Source: Pelagophyceae sp. CCMP2097 (taxonomy: Eukaryota; Sar; Pelagophyceae). Taken from it: a stretch of DNA of 13,962 nt. The position numbers were made by a program, and so were the translations under genes. Shown here piece after piece: positions 1-7,814 of this stretch. The stretch lies in the NCBI GenBank assembly GCA_026770575.1, contig MU657241.1:1619-15580 (forward strand). The letters run 5' to 3'. How positions within the stretch are numbered: position 1 is the stretch's first letter; each line of letters starts with the position of its first letter. Below the pieces are notes generated by a model. It saw only the letters and a list, made by a program, of their open reading frames with translations. It searched no databases and was not told the origin of the DNA.

Positions 1-14
1 TAATCCTTCAATCA

Positions 15-79
15 AAGGACCCGAAGGACCCTTGCCGTAAACTGACGTTGAATAAACGGCAAGGACCCTTCGGGTCCTC
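15..79. repeat. Fold-back inverted repeat (hairpin H1)
   Basis: Arms at 15-39 and 55-79 are reverse complements at 21 of 25 positions and are separated by a 15-nt spacer. Both arms carry the motif AGGACCCGAAGG followed by TTGCCGT. The structure lies in gene-free, AT-richer DNA. It could be the end of a small fold-back or MITE-like element, or a 3'-end RNA hairpin. Nothing in the sequence decides between these, and no coding capacity is associated with it. Confidence 0.6.
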
Positions 80-98
80 AAAAATGCACCCTGTCATT

Positions 99-133
99 TA
101 AGAGGTCCCATCAAATCCCACGGACCCCTCTTA
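99..133. repeat. Imperfect inverted repeat (hairpin H2) around CATCAAATCCCAC
   Basis: Left arm TAAGAGGTCC (99-108) pairs with GGACCCCTCTTA (122-133) except for a two-nucleotide bulge. The loop contains CCATCAAATCCCAC. The 13-mer CCCATCAAATCCC (107-119 region) recurs in the third intron of the RAP-domain gene near 8723-8735, with flanking similarity (AGAGG and CCG on the minus strand). Together with the hairpin just to its left it suggests a small repeat family. Its identity is unknown. Confidence 0.45.
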
Positions 134-1021
134 TCGAGCAAATTGACACACAGCGACCGGCCGGAGGGAGCTGCCCCGGAACTCCCGGGAGGCTTCGGCC
201 GAAAAGTCTCTGTGCACGTCATAAGAGGCATATTTATTAAATCCACTACACAAAAATTCGGAGCTCTCCTTGTCACTGCTCGTCCACGCCCTGCTCGTCC
301 ACGACACGCGTCGCGCGCGTGGCCCCATCGCGCCGACGTCGTTCCCCGATGGAATAACGGCTTCGAAGGAACCCATAATCGACCACGATGCGAGGGGACA
401 AACTGGGACGGGCATTTTAGGCCCGCGATAAGAAATTAACGGTAGAGTCGCATTGGAAAATGCGTTTGACTTCGTTTGGATTCTGAAATTAAAAATTTAA
501 CAAATTACACGAGGATGAATTTTAATGTGCAAGGTCTAACCCGGCCCTGAGGATTCCATTTCATAAATTCATCAAGTAGGAGCCACGATGCTCGGGACAT
601 ATCCGCGAGCACGAGCCCGCCGCCAGTCTCCGTCTTCTCATCCTTCTCTTCGTGTTGTTTTAAGTGAATGTTCACAAGAAGGGATTGTGGAAAGAAAAAG
701 GTGCAGGCAGGCAAGGGTCAATTCCAAGGAGCTGTCGAGGGGGCACTCCTCCATGATGCAGGCCGCTCTGTATGAGTGGTCAAGGCCCCAAAGAGCCCTC
801 GGAGAGCCATTTTGAGCTTCACTCTGAGACCACGCGACTGTTTCCTGCTTGGGTTGCCACGGGCGACGGATGTCGGTAAAGCCCCTTCTCGCGATCCCGA
901 AGTCCGTGACAACGTCCACCCTGCAGGCAAAAGCTATCATGCATACACGCGCCCCCCTCTTGCGGCGACCCCTTCGACGACGCGCCGTCCCGCCGCGCGC
1001 ATCCGACGCGGCCTCTGCATC
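134..1021. other. Gene-free stretch downstream of the CDK gene
   Basis: I see no reading frame here with conserved motifs, and no splice-joined model that holds together. Composition is mixed: GC-rich at 250-350 and 900-1020, AT-rich at about 430-560. The right-hand part must include the 3' untranslated region of the minus-strand CDK gene, whose stop codon is at 1022-1024. No canonical AATAAA signal was noticed on the minus strand. The few open frames of 60-100 codons look like chance products of base composition. Confidence 0.5.
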
Positions 1022-2667
1022 TTAGTTGGCCGGCGGGCGGAGCGCTGGCCGTGGTTCGTTTGAAAAGTAGGGCAGCTCGAGCGCTTCCGCCGCGAACGCG
1101 CGCTTGTTCGGGTCGCACTTCAACAACGAATCGCACAGCGAAACGAGGTCCGTCGACGCCGAGTCCAGGCGCGCGCGCAGCGTCGAACCAGACGTCTCCG
1201 AGAAGCGCGCGTACTTGCCTACGATTCGACATGCAGCGTCCGACCCCTCTCTGCCACCACTCACGAAGCGCCTCGACGCCGGGCCAATTCTTCTCCGACG
1301 GCGTGCCCTGGACGTCGAAGATCTTGGCGAGCTGGTCGATCTCCGAGTCGCCGGGGAAGAGTGGGAGCCGCGTCGACACCTCGGCGATGACGCAGCCCGC
1401 CGACCTGTTCCGCATCGTGCATGCGAGGCCGCGACAGTAAAGGCACGGAGAAGCCCAAAGCGCGGCCGTGGCGCAAGGCCACTCCCCAACGTCTGACCCC
1501 CGTCTCGCCTCTCCAGTCGCGTCTTGAGTGGGACCCGTCGTCCAGGCTTGCACTCGAAACTGCCGACGCGGCCCGGCTACCACGAGTCTACTCTCGCCGA
1601 GTAGTCCGCGGCGCCGAGGAGGAGCTCTGGGGGCCGGTACCACAGCGTGCAACATTGGTAGGACATAGCATAATGGGATTCCGCTAGCCTAATAGAAGCC
1701 AGGGTGGAAAGGACCCCTGCAAGGCAAATGATTTTTTGGGGCCGCAAAACGCACGCCCGTGCGTAGCCAAAGTCGGCGAGCTTGAGGACGCCGCTGTGGC
1801 CGATGAGGAGGTTGGCGGGCTTAATGTCTCCTGCCAGGGTGCGCATCCATCGCCCATTGTGAAGAGGCGATTCCAGTGGCACTGGTCCGACTGTCGAAAC
1901 GCGCGCTCCGGGATCCACACACGACGGCTCGGGAGACGGCACTGCCGAGTCAGGCTGGAATCGATGAGGCCTCGCCTTTAAGCTCCGTCCGCACCGCCTC
2001 TTCCCGGTTTGCCGCCCGGCGATGGACGCGGCAGGGCGCGGTGGAGCACGAAGTGCGAGTGGAGAAAGTCGAGGCCGCGGAGGAGCATCTGCGCGTAGGA
2101 CCTGCATTATTTTGCTTCAGGTTTCCCCACTGCACGTGCAACGCACTTGGCTTCCGCGTCGCCGATGGGCCGCTTCGCGTGGATGACGTGCTCCAGGTCC
2201 GTCGCCATGAGCTCGAACCTGCAGCGCGCCTTTCTGAAAACGAGGGCCTTTCGGGAGGCTCTGATCAGAGTCAACGGTCACTCACACGAGTAGGATATCG
2301 ATGCCGCCGTCGGTCGTCTTCGAGTCGTTCAAGACGTCGTACAACTTTATTACGTTTTCGTGCTCGACGCCTCTGAGCATCTTGATCTCGCGCAGGACCT
2401 GGAAATTGACACCCTCTATAACAGAGGCCGCGCAGCGCACGCGCTTGATGGCCACGCGCGTCGCGTCGCCTGAGGACAAGCGGTCGAAGAGGCACCACGG
2501 TCCACCGGTCTCCCACGGGATGCCTTTCAAACGATCCGAGGGAGAAGCTCTTCGCCGCGGCCCCTATATAGAGGCGACGCACGCCTCCTCGTCGCCGAGT
2601 AGACGACGCCCCACTGCCCGCGCCCGACCTCGCCGCCCACGTCGTACTGCCGCTCCATGGCGCTCAT
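1022..2667 (-). CDS. CDK7-like cyclin-dependent kinase (CDK-activating kinase type), 8 exons
   Basis: Predicted Ser/Thr kinase of the CDK family, 307 aa. CDK7 phosphorylates the T-loops of other CDKs and the RNA polymerase II C-terminal domain. Exons on the minus strand: 2667-2583, 2469-2286, 2218-2147, 2101-2040, 1830-1755, 1688-1581, 1404-1265, 1218-1022; all phases agree. Visible motifs are the glycine loop GRGQWG (15-20), VAIK with Lys37, the cyclin-binding helix NFQVLRE (50-56, the PSTAIRE equivalent), HRDIKPANL (Asp136), DFG at 154-156, [12 protein letters not shown] after the T-loop, and [12 protein letters not shown]. The C-terminal end, LPYFSNEP, resembles the CDK7 tail. The stretch [19 protein letters not shown] also recalls CDK20, so that subfamily is the main alternative. 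Oddities: DFGYAR instead of DFGLAR; Ser169 at the T-loop phosphosite with Cys-Cys following; and intron 4 (2039-1831) needs a GC donor to restore HRD. The start at 2667 places the first methionine 14 residues before the glycine loop; a second Met at 2658 is possible. Confidence 0.88.
1831..2039 (-). other. Apparent GC-AG intron inside the CDK catalytic loop
   Basis: Exon 4 ends ...CTC CAC C and exon 5 begins GA GAC ATT AAG. Joined, they spell H-R-D-I-K, the catalytic loop of protein kinases. The intron ends in a normal CAG but begins GCGCCC, so the donor is GC rather than GT. No GT near the junction preserves the HRD motif. A sequencing error at the donor is the alternative. The six other introns of this gene are GT-AG. 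Confidence 0.6.
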
Positions 2668-2988
2668 CAAGGCCGCGGGATTCGGCGGGCGCGCCGGGCT
2701 CGAGGAGCGCCGCGCGCGACACGCGAGCTCGGACCAACAACACACGAGGTCGCCGAAAGGTCAGATGTTCACACAGAAGGTAGGGACCCTAGGTCCCCCC
2801 TGGATGTCCCCCACCTGGGGCCAGGTGTGGCTGCAACCCCGCTGCGAGGCCTCGAGAGAGTGAAAAGTGTTTATCGATCGAAGTTGCTCAAAGGGTGGGC
2901 GCAGCAACGCGCCGACGACGTGGCATCGAGTGCAGCGGCCGCGGCCGCGTGGGGCGGGCTTGAGGAGCGGGCCCTGTGTCCCGCTTGT
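2668..2988. promoter_or_regulatory. CDK upstream region / 3' flank of the PKG-type kinase gene, with two hairpins
   Basis: These 321 nt separate two minus-strand genes, so they serve as the 3' flank of the kinase ending at 2989 and the 5' flank of the CDK starting at 2667. Two short stem-loops are visible: GGGACC-CTA-GGTCCC (2783-2797) and CACCTGG-GG-CCAGGTG (2812-2827). Either could be a 3'-end structure or a protein-binding palindrome. I see no TATA box close to the CDK start. A TATATA motif at about 2565-2570 lies inside CDK intron 1, not upstream. Confidence 0.35.
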
Positions 2989-5921
2989 TCAGCAGAAGTC
3001 GACCCACAGCTGGGCGTCGTCCCTGTAGGAGTTGTCGATTGCGTCGTTGCCTTCGTAGGCCATAAAGTTGGAAACGTCGAGGTTGTTCTTGATGGCGGGC
3101 ATCCAAGGCGCCTTGAGCTTGCATTCCAGCATACCCTCAAAGTCAAAGCCTTGGAGCCAGGCCTGGCGCTTGTACGCGTCCGTCGCGGACTTGCCCGAAC
3201 ACAGTCTTTGCTGCGGATTGCGGTCCAAAGAGGCCTTAATCAAGTCTGCCGCTTGGCAAGGAAAGTGCTTTGGGAAGGCGAGGCGCGCGGAGTGAATGTT
3301 CTTGAAGATTTGCACCGGGTCGCCGTGGTCCAAGTCGGCAAAAGGCGAGTAGCCCGCGAGCATCTCGTAGACGAGAATTCCAAACGCCCACCAGTCTACG
3401 GCAGTCGTGTGCCCGCGCCCGGCGACAATCTCCGGCGCCAGGTACTCCGGCGTCCCACAAAGCGTAAAAGTCTTGCGCTGAACGACCTTTGCAAAGCCGA
3501 AATCGACGACCTTTGGGTAGCCCTGAGCGTCGACCATGATGTTCTCGGGCTTCAAGTCTCGGTACGCAATGCGCTTGTCGTGCAGCGCCTACAAAAGCGC
3601 CAATCGAGCCGGGCCCGTCGAGAGGAAGCCATCTCTCTCTCGAGGGAAGAGAAGTAGAGCGTCTGTCTGGGCCCGTCTCTCGGACCCTTCAAACACCTCG
3701 AGTGCCATGGCCACGCCCGCGGCGTAGAACATGGCGTTGGGCTCTGCGACGCCGTCGTGCGTGGCCGTGTGCAGGACTGAGAAGAGCTCTCCGCCTTGGA
3801 CGAATTCCAAAAGTAAATAGATACGGTGCGCGTCTTGAAAAGCTGCGTACAGCCTCAGAATGAACGGGTGGTCGACGTCGAGCATCAGCTGCTTCTCGCG
3901 GATGACGTTTGCGACCTGGCGGTGCGCCACGACCTCACTTTTATGCATCGTCTTTAAGGCGTAAGCCTTGTCTGCTGCGGACTTGGCCACCACCAGCTTC
4001 ACTCTGCCAAAGGTGCCCGACCCGAGCGAGGCGACGACTTTGTAGTCCGCCACTTGAGTCTTCGATAACGCCGTCTTCTCCGCGGAGGCGAGGGCGTTGA
4101 CTTTGAGTTTGGCAGCAACCCTCGCCACCATTTCCGCAATCGAGCCCAGCGACTTTTCAAAGTCCAGTCGAGACAGAACAAAGCACTCCACCGCCTCGGT
4201 CGCGATCACCGAAGCGCCGCGCGGCTCGTCGGACACTAAAGCGACCTCGCCGAAGTATTCTCCCGCGAAAACGGACGCCTTTGCCCTCTTCACGCCATCC
4301 ACCTCCACCAAAACGTCGCAGCTCCCCGATTTCACGACGAAGAACTCGACGCCCGGCTCGCCCTGCGAGATGATCGTCTCGCCGGACTCGAAGCGCTTTT
4401 CGAAGAATAAGGGCACGACTTTCTCTCTTTCTGCCGGCGTGAGCTGGTGCAGGATGGGAACACTGTTCAGCACACGCAAATTCAAATTGTCGTCCAGCAG
4501 GCGCCTTAGAGGTCCGAGCGTCCGCTGGAACGCCTCGCGGTCTAAAGCGAGTAAAGTGACGTCGGTCTTGCTGACGACGTTCGCCGCTCGGAGCTGGTCC
4601 ATCAACAAAGCGCGCTCCCCAAAGTACTCGCCGCGGCGCAGCACCAGATTCTTGAACTGGTTGGCCTGGCCGACGTCGGTGCACTCGACTTCACCGTCGG
4701 TGATCATGTAGAAAACGTTGCCGGTCGTCTCCTTCTCGATGATCAAATGCCCTGCCGCATATTTCACCACCTGAACAGCGTCCGCCAAGTCCCCGAGCTG
4801 GCCCTCCGTCAGGCCTTGTAAGACGTCGACGGACGCCAAAGCCTCGGCGACTCTTGCGCGTTGTCGTGCGGCTCCAGAAGCGACTGTAACTCGAAACGTC
4901 GCGCGGTCAAGAGCCCAGACCTCCGCGTCGCGCGTCGCCCGAACCGTCGCCGCGCGAGGCGCGCCATACAGCAAAGCGAGCTCGCCGAAGCTCCCGCCGG
5001 CGGCGCACGCGCCCTTGACCTCGCCGTCGACGACGAACTCGAACGTCCCTTCCTCGACGACAAAAAAAAACGTCCCTTCGTCGCCCTGCTCGATCAGCGC
5101 CGTGCCCGCGGGCACGGCGCGCAGCGCCATGAACTCGACGATCTTGGCCGTCTCCGCCTCTCCAAGGGCTTCAAAGACGAAGTTGTGCTGCAAAGCCTCG
5201 GTGATGAGCGCCGTCTGCGCGGGAGTCTTGCTCATCGCCGCAGTCACCGCAATCGGCGCCGCGGAGACGTCGACCGAGTCGGAGAAGACGTTTTGGTAAC
5301 GCCGCTTCATCTTCATCGCGACTTCGACCTACGTCGGCTTGGGTCGGCCGAGCGTCGTTGAGGGTCCGCAAGAGGGCCGTGCACCGAGGCCCCGCATCGC
5401 GAGGGCCTTTCGCTCCGCATCCCAACCCCGCATCTCAGCCCCCGCATCACAGCCGCCGCACCCCCGCCCGCGCCTCGCGGGCCGGCCCGAGGCGCGCGCG
5501 CGGCATGCGGCACGGGCTAGCGCGCTGCACTCACCTTGTCTTCGTTGCCTTTGTCGCGGCCGCCGGAGTCGGCGCCGTCGTCGCGCGCCGCGACCCCGCC
5601 GGGCGCCGCGACGCCGTCCTTGGACCCGGAGCACCTGCAAAGGCGCGCGAGTGATGGACGCGAACGCGGCGCGGGACCGAAAGAGGTTGCTTGGCCGGCC
5701 GGCGCTTTGCCCGTCGGCAGGATTCGACGGCGGCGATGCGACGAGGCAATCTGCCTTTCCGGCTCGAGGCCGGCCCGCTGCAAGGCGCGCCGGCGCCGAG
5801 GCACTCGGATACCGCTCTCGCCGCAACTGTGTTCGATACGGATCCATTTTCGACGGCGCCTCTCGTGCACCCGCCCGCCGCCTCTACGGCCGATGCGGAA
5901 AGACGCAGGGGCGCACCCCAT
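2989..5921 (-). CDS. Single-chain cyclic-nucleotide-dependent AGC kinase (PKG architecture, three CNB domains)
   Basis: Predicted 778-aa kinase with regulatory and catalytic parts in one chain, the PKG layout, with three cyclic-nucleotide-binding domains (about residues 80-195, 198-313, 322-440). Their phosphate-binding cassettes are FGELALLYGAPRAATV, FGERALLMDQLRAANV and FGEVALVSDEPRGASV; the essential Glu and Arg are present in all three. The kinase domain starts near 464: GSGTFG (471-476), ALK Lys494, Glu513, YRDLKPEN with Asp590, DFG 608-610, TLCGTPEYLAPE with Thr621, and an AGC tail ending DDAQLWVDFC. Exons: 5921-5917, 5634-5535, 5328-3697, 3588-2989. The last three junctions are strong (GTGAGT donor at 5534; TAG acceptors at 5329 and 3589; AG acceptor at 5635). 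The 5-nt first exon is inferred: ATGGG joined to GTGCTCC yields MGCSGSKD, a classic N-myristoylation plus palmitoylation signal. If that is wrong, translation could start at 5316 (Met40). The residue after each cassette Arg is Ala, Ala and Gly, not the Thr linked to cGMP selectivity in animal PKG, so cAMP or another ligand is possible. Confidence 0.9.
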
Positions 5922-6282
5922 AAGGCCGGTCTCGCCCGTGAAGGCCGAGCTGGCCCGACGTCGCCGCGACTGTCGTGAGACACCTCTCCCCTAAGATAGG
6001 AAGTCCTAGGGTCTTGGTAAATTTTCGCCAATCATTTTCTCCTTTCGCGGGAAGTTTCGGTGTTGAAAATGCACCACCTGGTAATTCCGTCTTGGTTGGC
6101 GCTGAAGACGTGCATCCATCGCGGACCACCCGTGATTACGATTCGTCACACTCGACAGACGTTGCTGTTTGAGTTATCGATTCCCTTTGATACTTATGAC
6201 GGGTATTTTACTAGAGGCTTCCTCGTCTTCCCACGACCGGCGAACCGAGGCGACCCGCACGCGCGCGGAGGGACGGACGGCC
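5922..6282. promoter_or_regulatory. Divergent promoter region between the PKG-type kinase and the SAM-like gene
   Basis: This 361-nt region separates two start codons facing away from each other and is distinctly AT-richer than the flanking exons, especially 5990-6200. It contains a CCAAT motif at 6028-6032 and TTTCGCGGGAA at 6043-6053, which resembles an E2F-type site. Both are short matches and could be chance. Untranslated exons of either gene may lie here. The 282-nt first intron of the kinase (5635-5916) adjoins it. Confidence 0.4.
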
Positions 6283-7489
6283 ATGTACGCCGTCGCGCAC
6301 GAGTCGGGGCCGGATGGGTTCGACCTGGACGATACGGAGCAAGTCTCGAGCGCGAGCCGGTCATGGTCAACATACAGCGCCCCGGAAGCCCGTGAACCTC
6401 CGGCAGACGCGCCCTTTGAACCGCTGCGGTGCCTCCGAGGACCGACAGCCGCCAGGGAGAGAGCACGGCGTGCGAGACGGCCGCCGTCGACATACGCCGG
6501 TGCCTCGCGCGCCGTTGTGTCGCACGGGGTTGGGGGCCCGCTCGCTTCAAAGGGCCGTGCGCGACGCCGTCTGCCGCCAGGCTCGACGACGACTCGATTT
6601 CCCCCGCGCTCGCCAAGGACGAAAGCCTCGTCGACGCGGTCTTGGACATCGAAAGGCTCGTGCGCTTGGGTACGTTGCGCGCCTTTATATACCGCCACGC
6701 CGGCACGCAAACTCAGGTTCGGACGACGTCCACGTCTGCGCGTCGACGACGGCCAAGCTGCGCAGATTCGTCTTCGCGCCGCCTCTGGGTGCCATGCGAG
6801 ACGCGCTCGGCCAACCAAAGATGTCAATCGCTCAAGCAGCCGCGTTCCTCGCACGACCTGACGCCTTGGATGCCGCAGAGTGGCCGAAGATGCTCGATTC
6901 GCTGTCGCGCACGGCGAAGAAGGAACGCGGCCCGGACGACGAAAAGCTCGCGCGCGGCGCCGCGGCGCTGCTCGCGCTGAAACATTGTGGCGATAGCCGC
7001 TTCTGCGCCGCGTTTCTGAAGCACGGCGGCTTGGACGCACTGGGGCGCCTCGAGGGGGCGTTCCCGGAAGAGGGCGTGATTGAAGACGTGCGGCGCGCGC
7101 GCGAGAAGCTCCAAGCCGCGCCGGCCGACGACGCGGTGCCGGTGGCCGACGGCGCGGCGGCCACCGATGCGAGGCGCGACTGGCGCGCCGCCGAAGCGCG
7201 CCTCGGGGCAGCGACGTGCACCGCAGCAGGCCCCGACGCACAGCTGGACGCCGCGCCGGCCACTCCACCGCCGCTGGTCGCGGCGGTGCGGGTGTCGCTG
7301 CGGGAGCTCGTCGTTGCGGCGGGTCTTGGTGAGGACGTCGAGGCCACGCTCGCCGCGGAGCGCGTCGGGCCCGTGGACCTCGTCGACGCCTTAACGGCCG
7401 GAGACCTGAACGAGCTCCTCAAGGAATGCGGCCTCAAGGCAGGCGACCGCACGCGCCTCGCGCGATACGTCAAGACGCTCGTTAACTAA
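6283..7489 (+). CDS. Unknown helical protein with C-terminal SAM-like domain, 3 exons
   Basis: Preferred exons are 6283-6428, 6581-6669 and 6717-7489, giving 335 aa. The second intron (6670-6716, 47 nt) is secure: it has a GTACGT donor and a CTCAG acceptor, and it joins two reading frames into ERLVRLGSDDVHVCAS. The first intron's donor is uncertain (6429, or 6366 or 6360; all keep phase), while its acceptor CCGCCAG at 6580 is good. The N-terminus begins MYAVAHESGPDGFDLDD. The middle (about residues 100-200) is Ala/Leu-rich and helical (SIAQAAAFLARPDALDAAEW; FCAAFLKHGGLDALGRLE) and looks like an armadillo-type or other alpha-solenoid fragment. The last 65 residues (LRELVVAAGLGEDVEATLAA ... DLNELLKECGLKAGDRTRL) match the helical pattern of a SAM domain, with LKECGLKAGDR like the SAM end-helix. 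SAM domains usually mediate protein-protein contacts. No enzyme motif is visible. It converges on the RAP gene with 325 nt between stop codons. Confidence 0.62.
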
Positions 7490-7814
7490 ACTCTCTGCGA
7501 CGAACCGAGGCCCCTTTGGAGCGCGCCGGAAGAGCAATCGCCTCGCAGCATGCGTTTCGGTCTCCCATGTCACCCTCGCGACGGAGGCGCGCTGAGGCGT
7601 GGTCGCCGACACACCGCGACTCCATGGGCGCCCACGTCGATGGATCGGCGGACAATTGGAGACGTCCCTTCTCCGACGCTGCAGCCAGAGCCGCTCCGAC
7701 GAGCGTGCTCTTCGAGCACCCGGGAAGGACGTGCGGCGATCACAAGCACACTATTTTGTTTACTACAAGTATACACCGACGACAATGAGGCGGGTTGTTC
7801 GACTAGGTCGTGCA
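7490..7814. other. Convergent 3' intergenic region
   Basis: These 325 nt lie between the stop codons of two converging genes and must contain both 3' untranslated regions. I see no reading frame with recognisable motifs. An AT-richer patch at about 7745-7790 (TATTTTGTTTACTACAAG) is the likeliest zone for 3'-end formation. No AATAAA hexamer was seen on either strand. Confidence 0.4.

Noticed and set aside
2561..2576. TATATA motif as a promoter element
   Set aside because: It falls within intron 1 of the CDK gene, downstream of the start codon on that strand. No gene on the plus strand begins after it.
3589..3696. Three introns of 108-109 nt in different genes (PKG intron 3, RAP intron 3, Cys-rich intron 1) as copies of one element
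   Set aside because: Reading the three side by side shows no shared sequence beyond splice sites, so the similar length appears coincidental.
5535..5921. Unspliced N-terminus MGCAPASFR... running continuously to the 5535 donor
   Set aside because: It would insert about 95 Arg-rich residues between the start and a good CTTTGCAG acceptor. Splicing from ATGGG gives a more convincing acylation signal. It remains possible without RNA data.
5339..5923. 194-codon plus-strand frame opposite the kinase 5' region
   Set aside because: Low-complexity Arg/Pro-rich translation overlapping the kinase's first two introns and exon 2 on the other strand. The strong GTGAGT donor there supports the minus strand.
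6174..7268. 364-codon open frame on the minus strand
   Set aside because: Arg/Ala/Pro-rich shadow of the plus-strand SAM-like gene exons. It has no motif, and it is open only because high GC makes stop codons rare.
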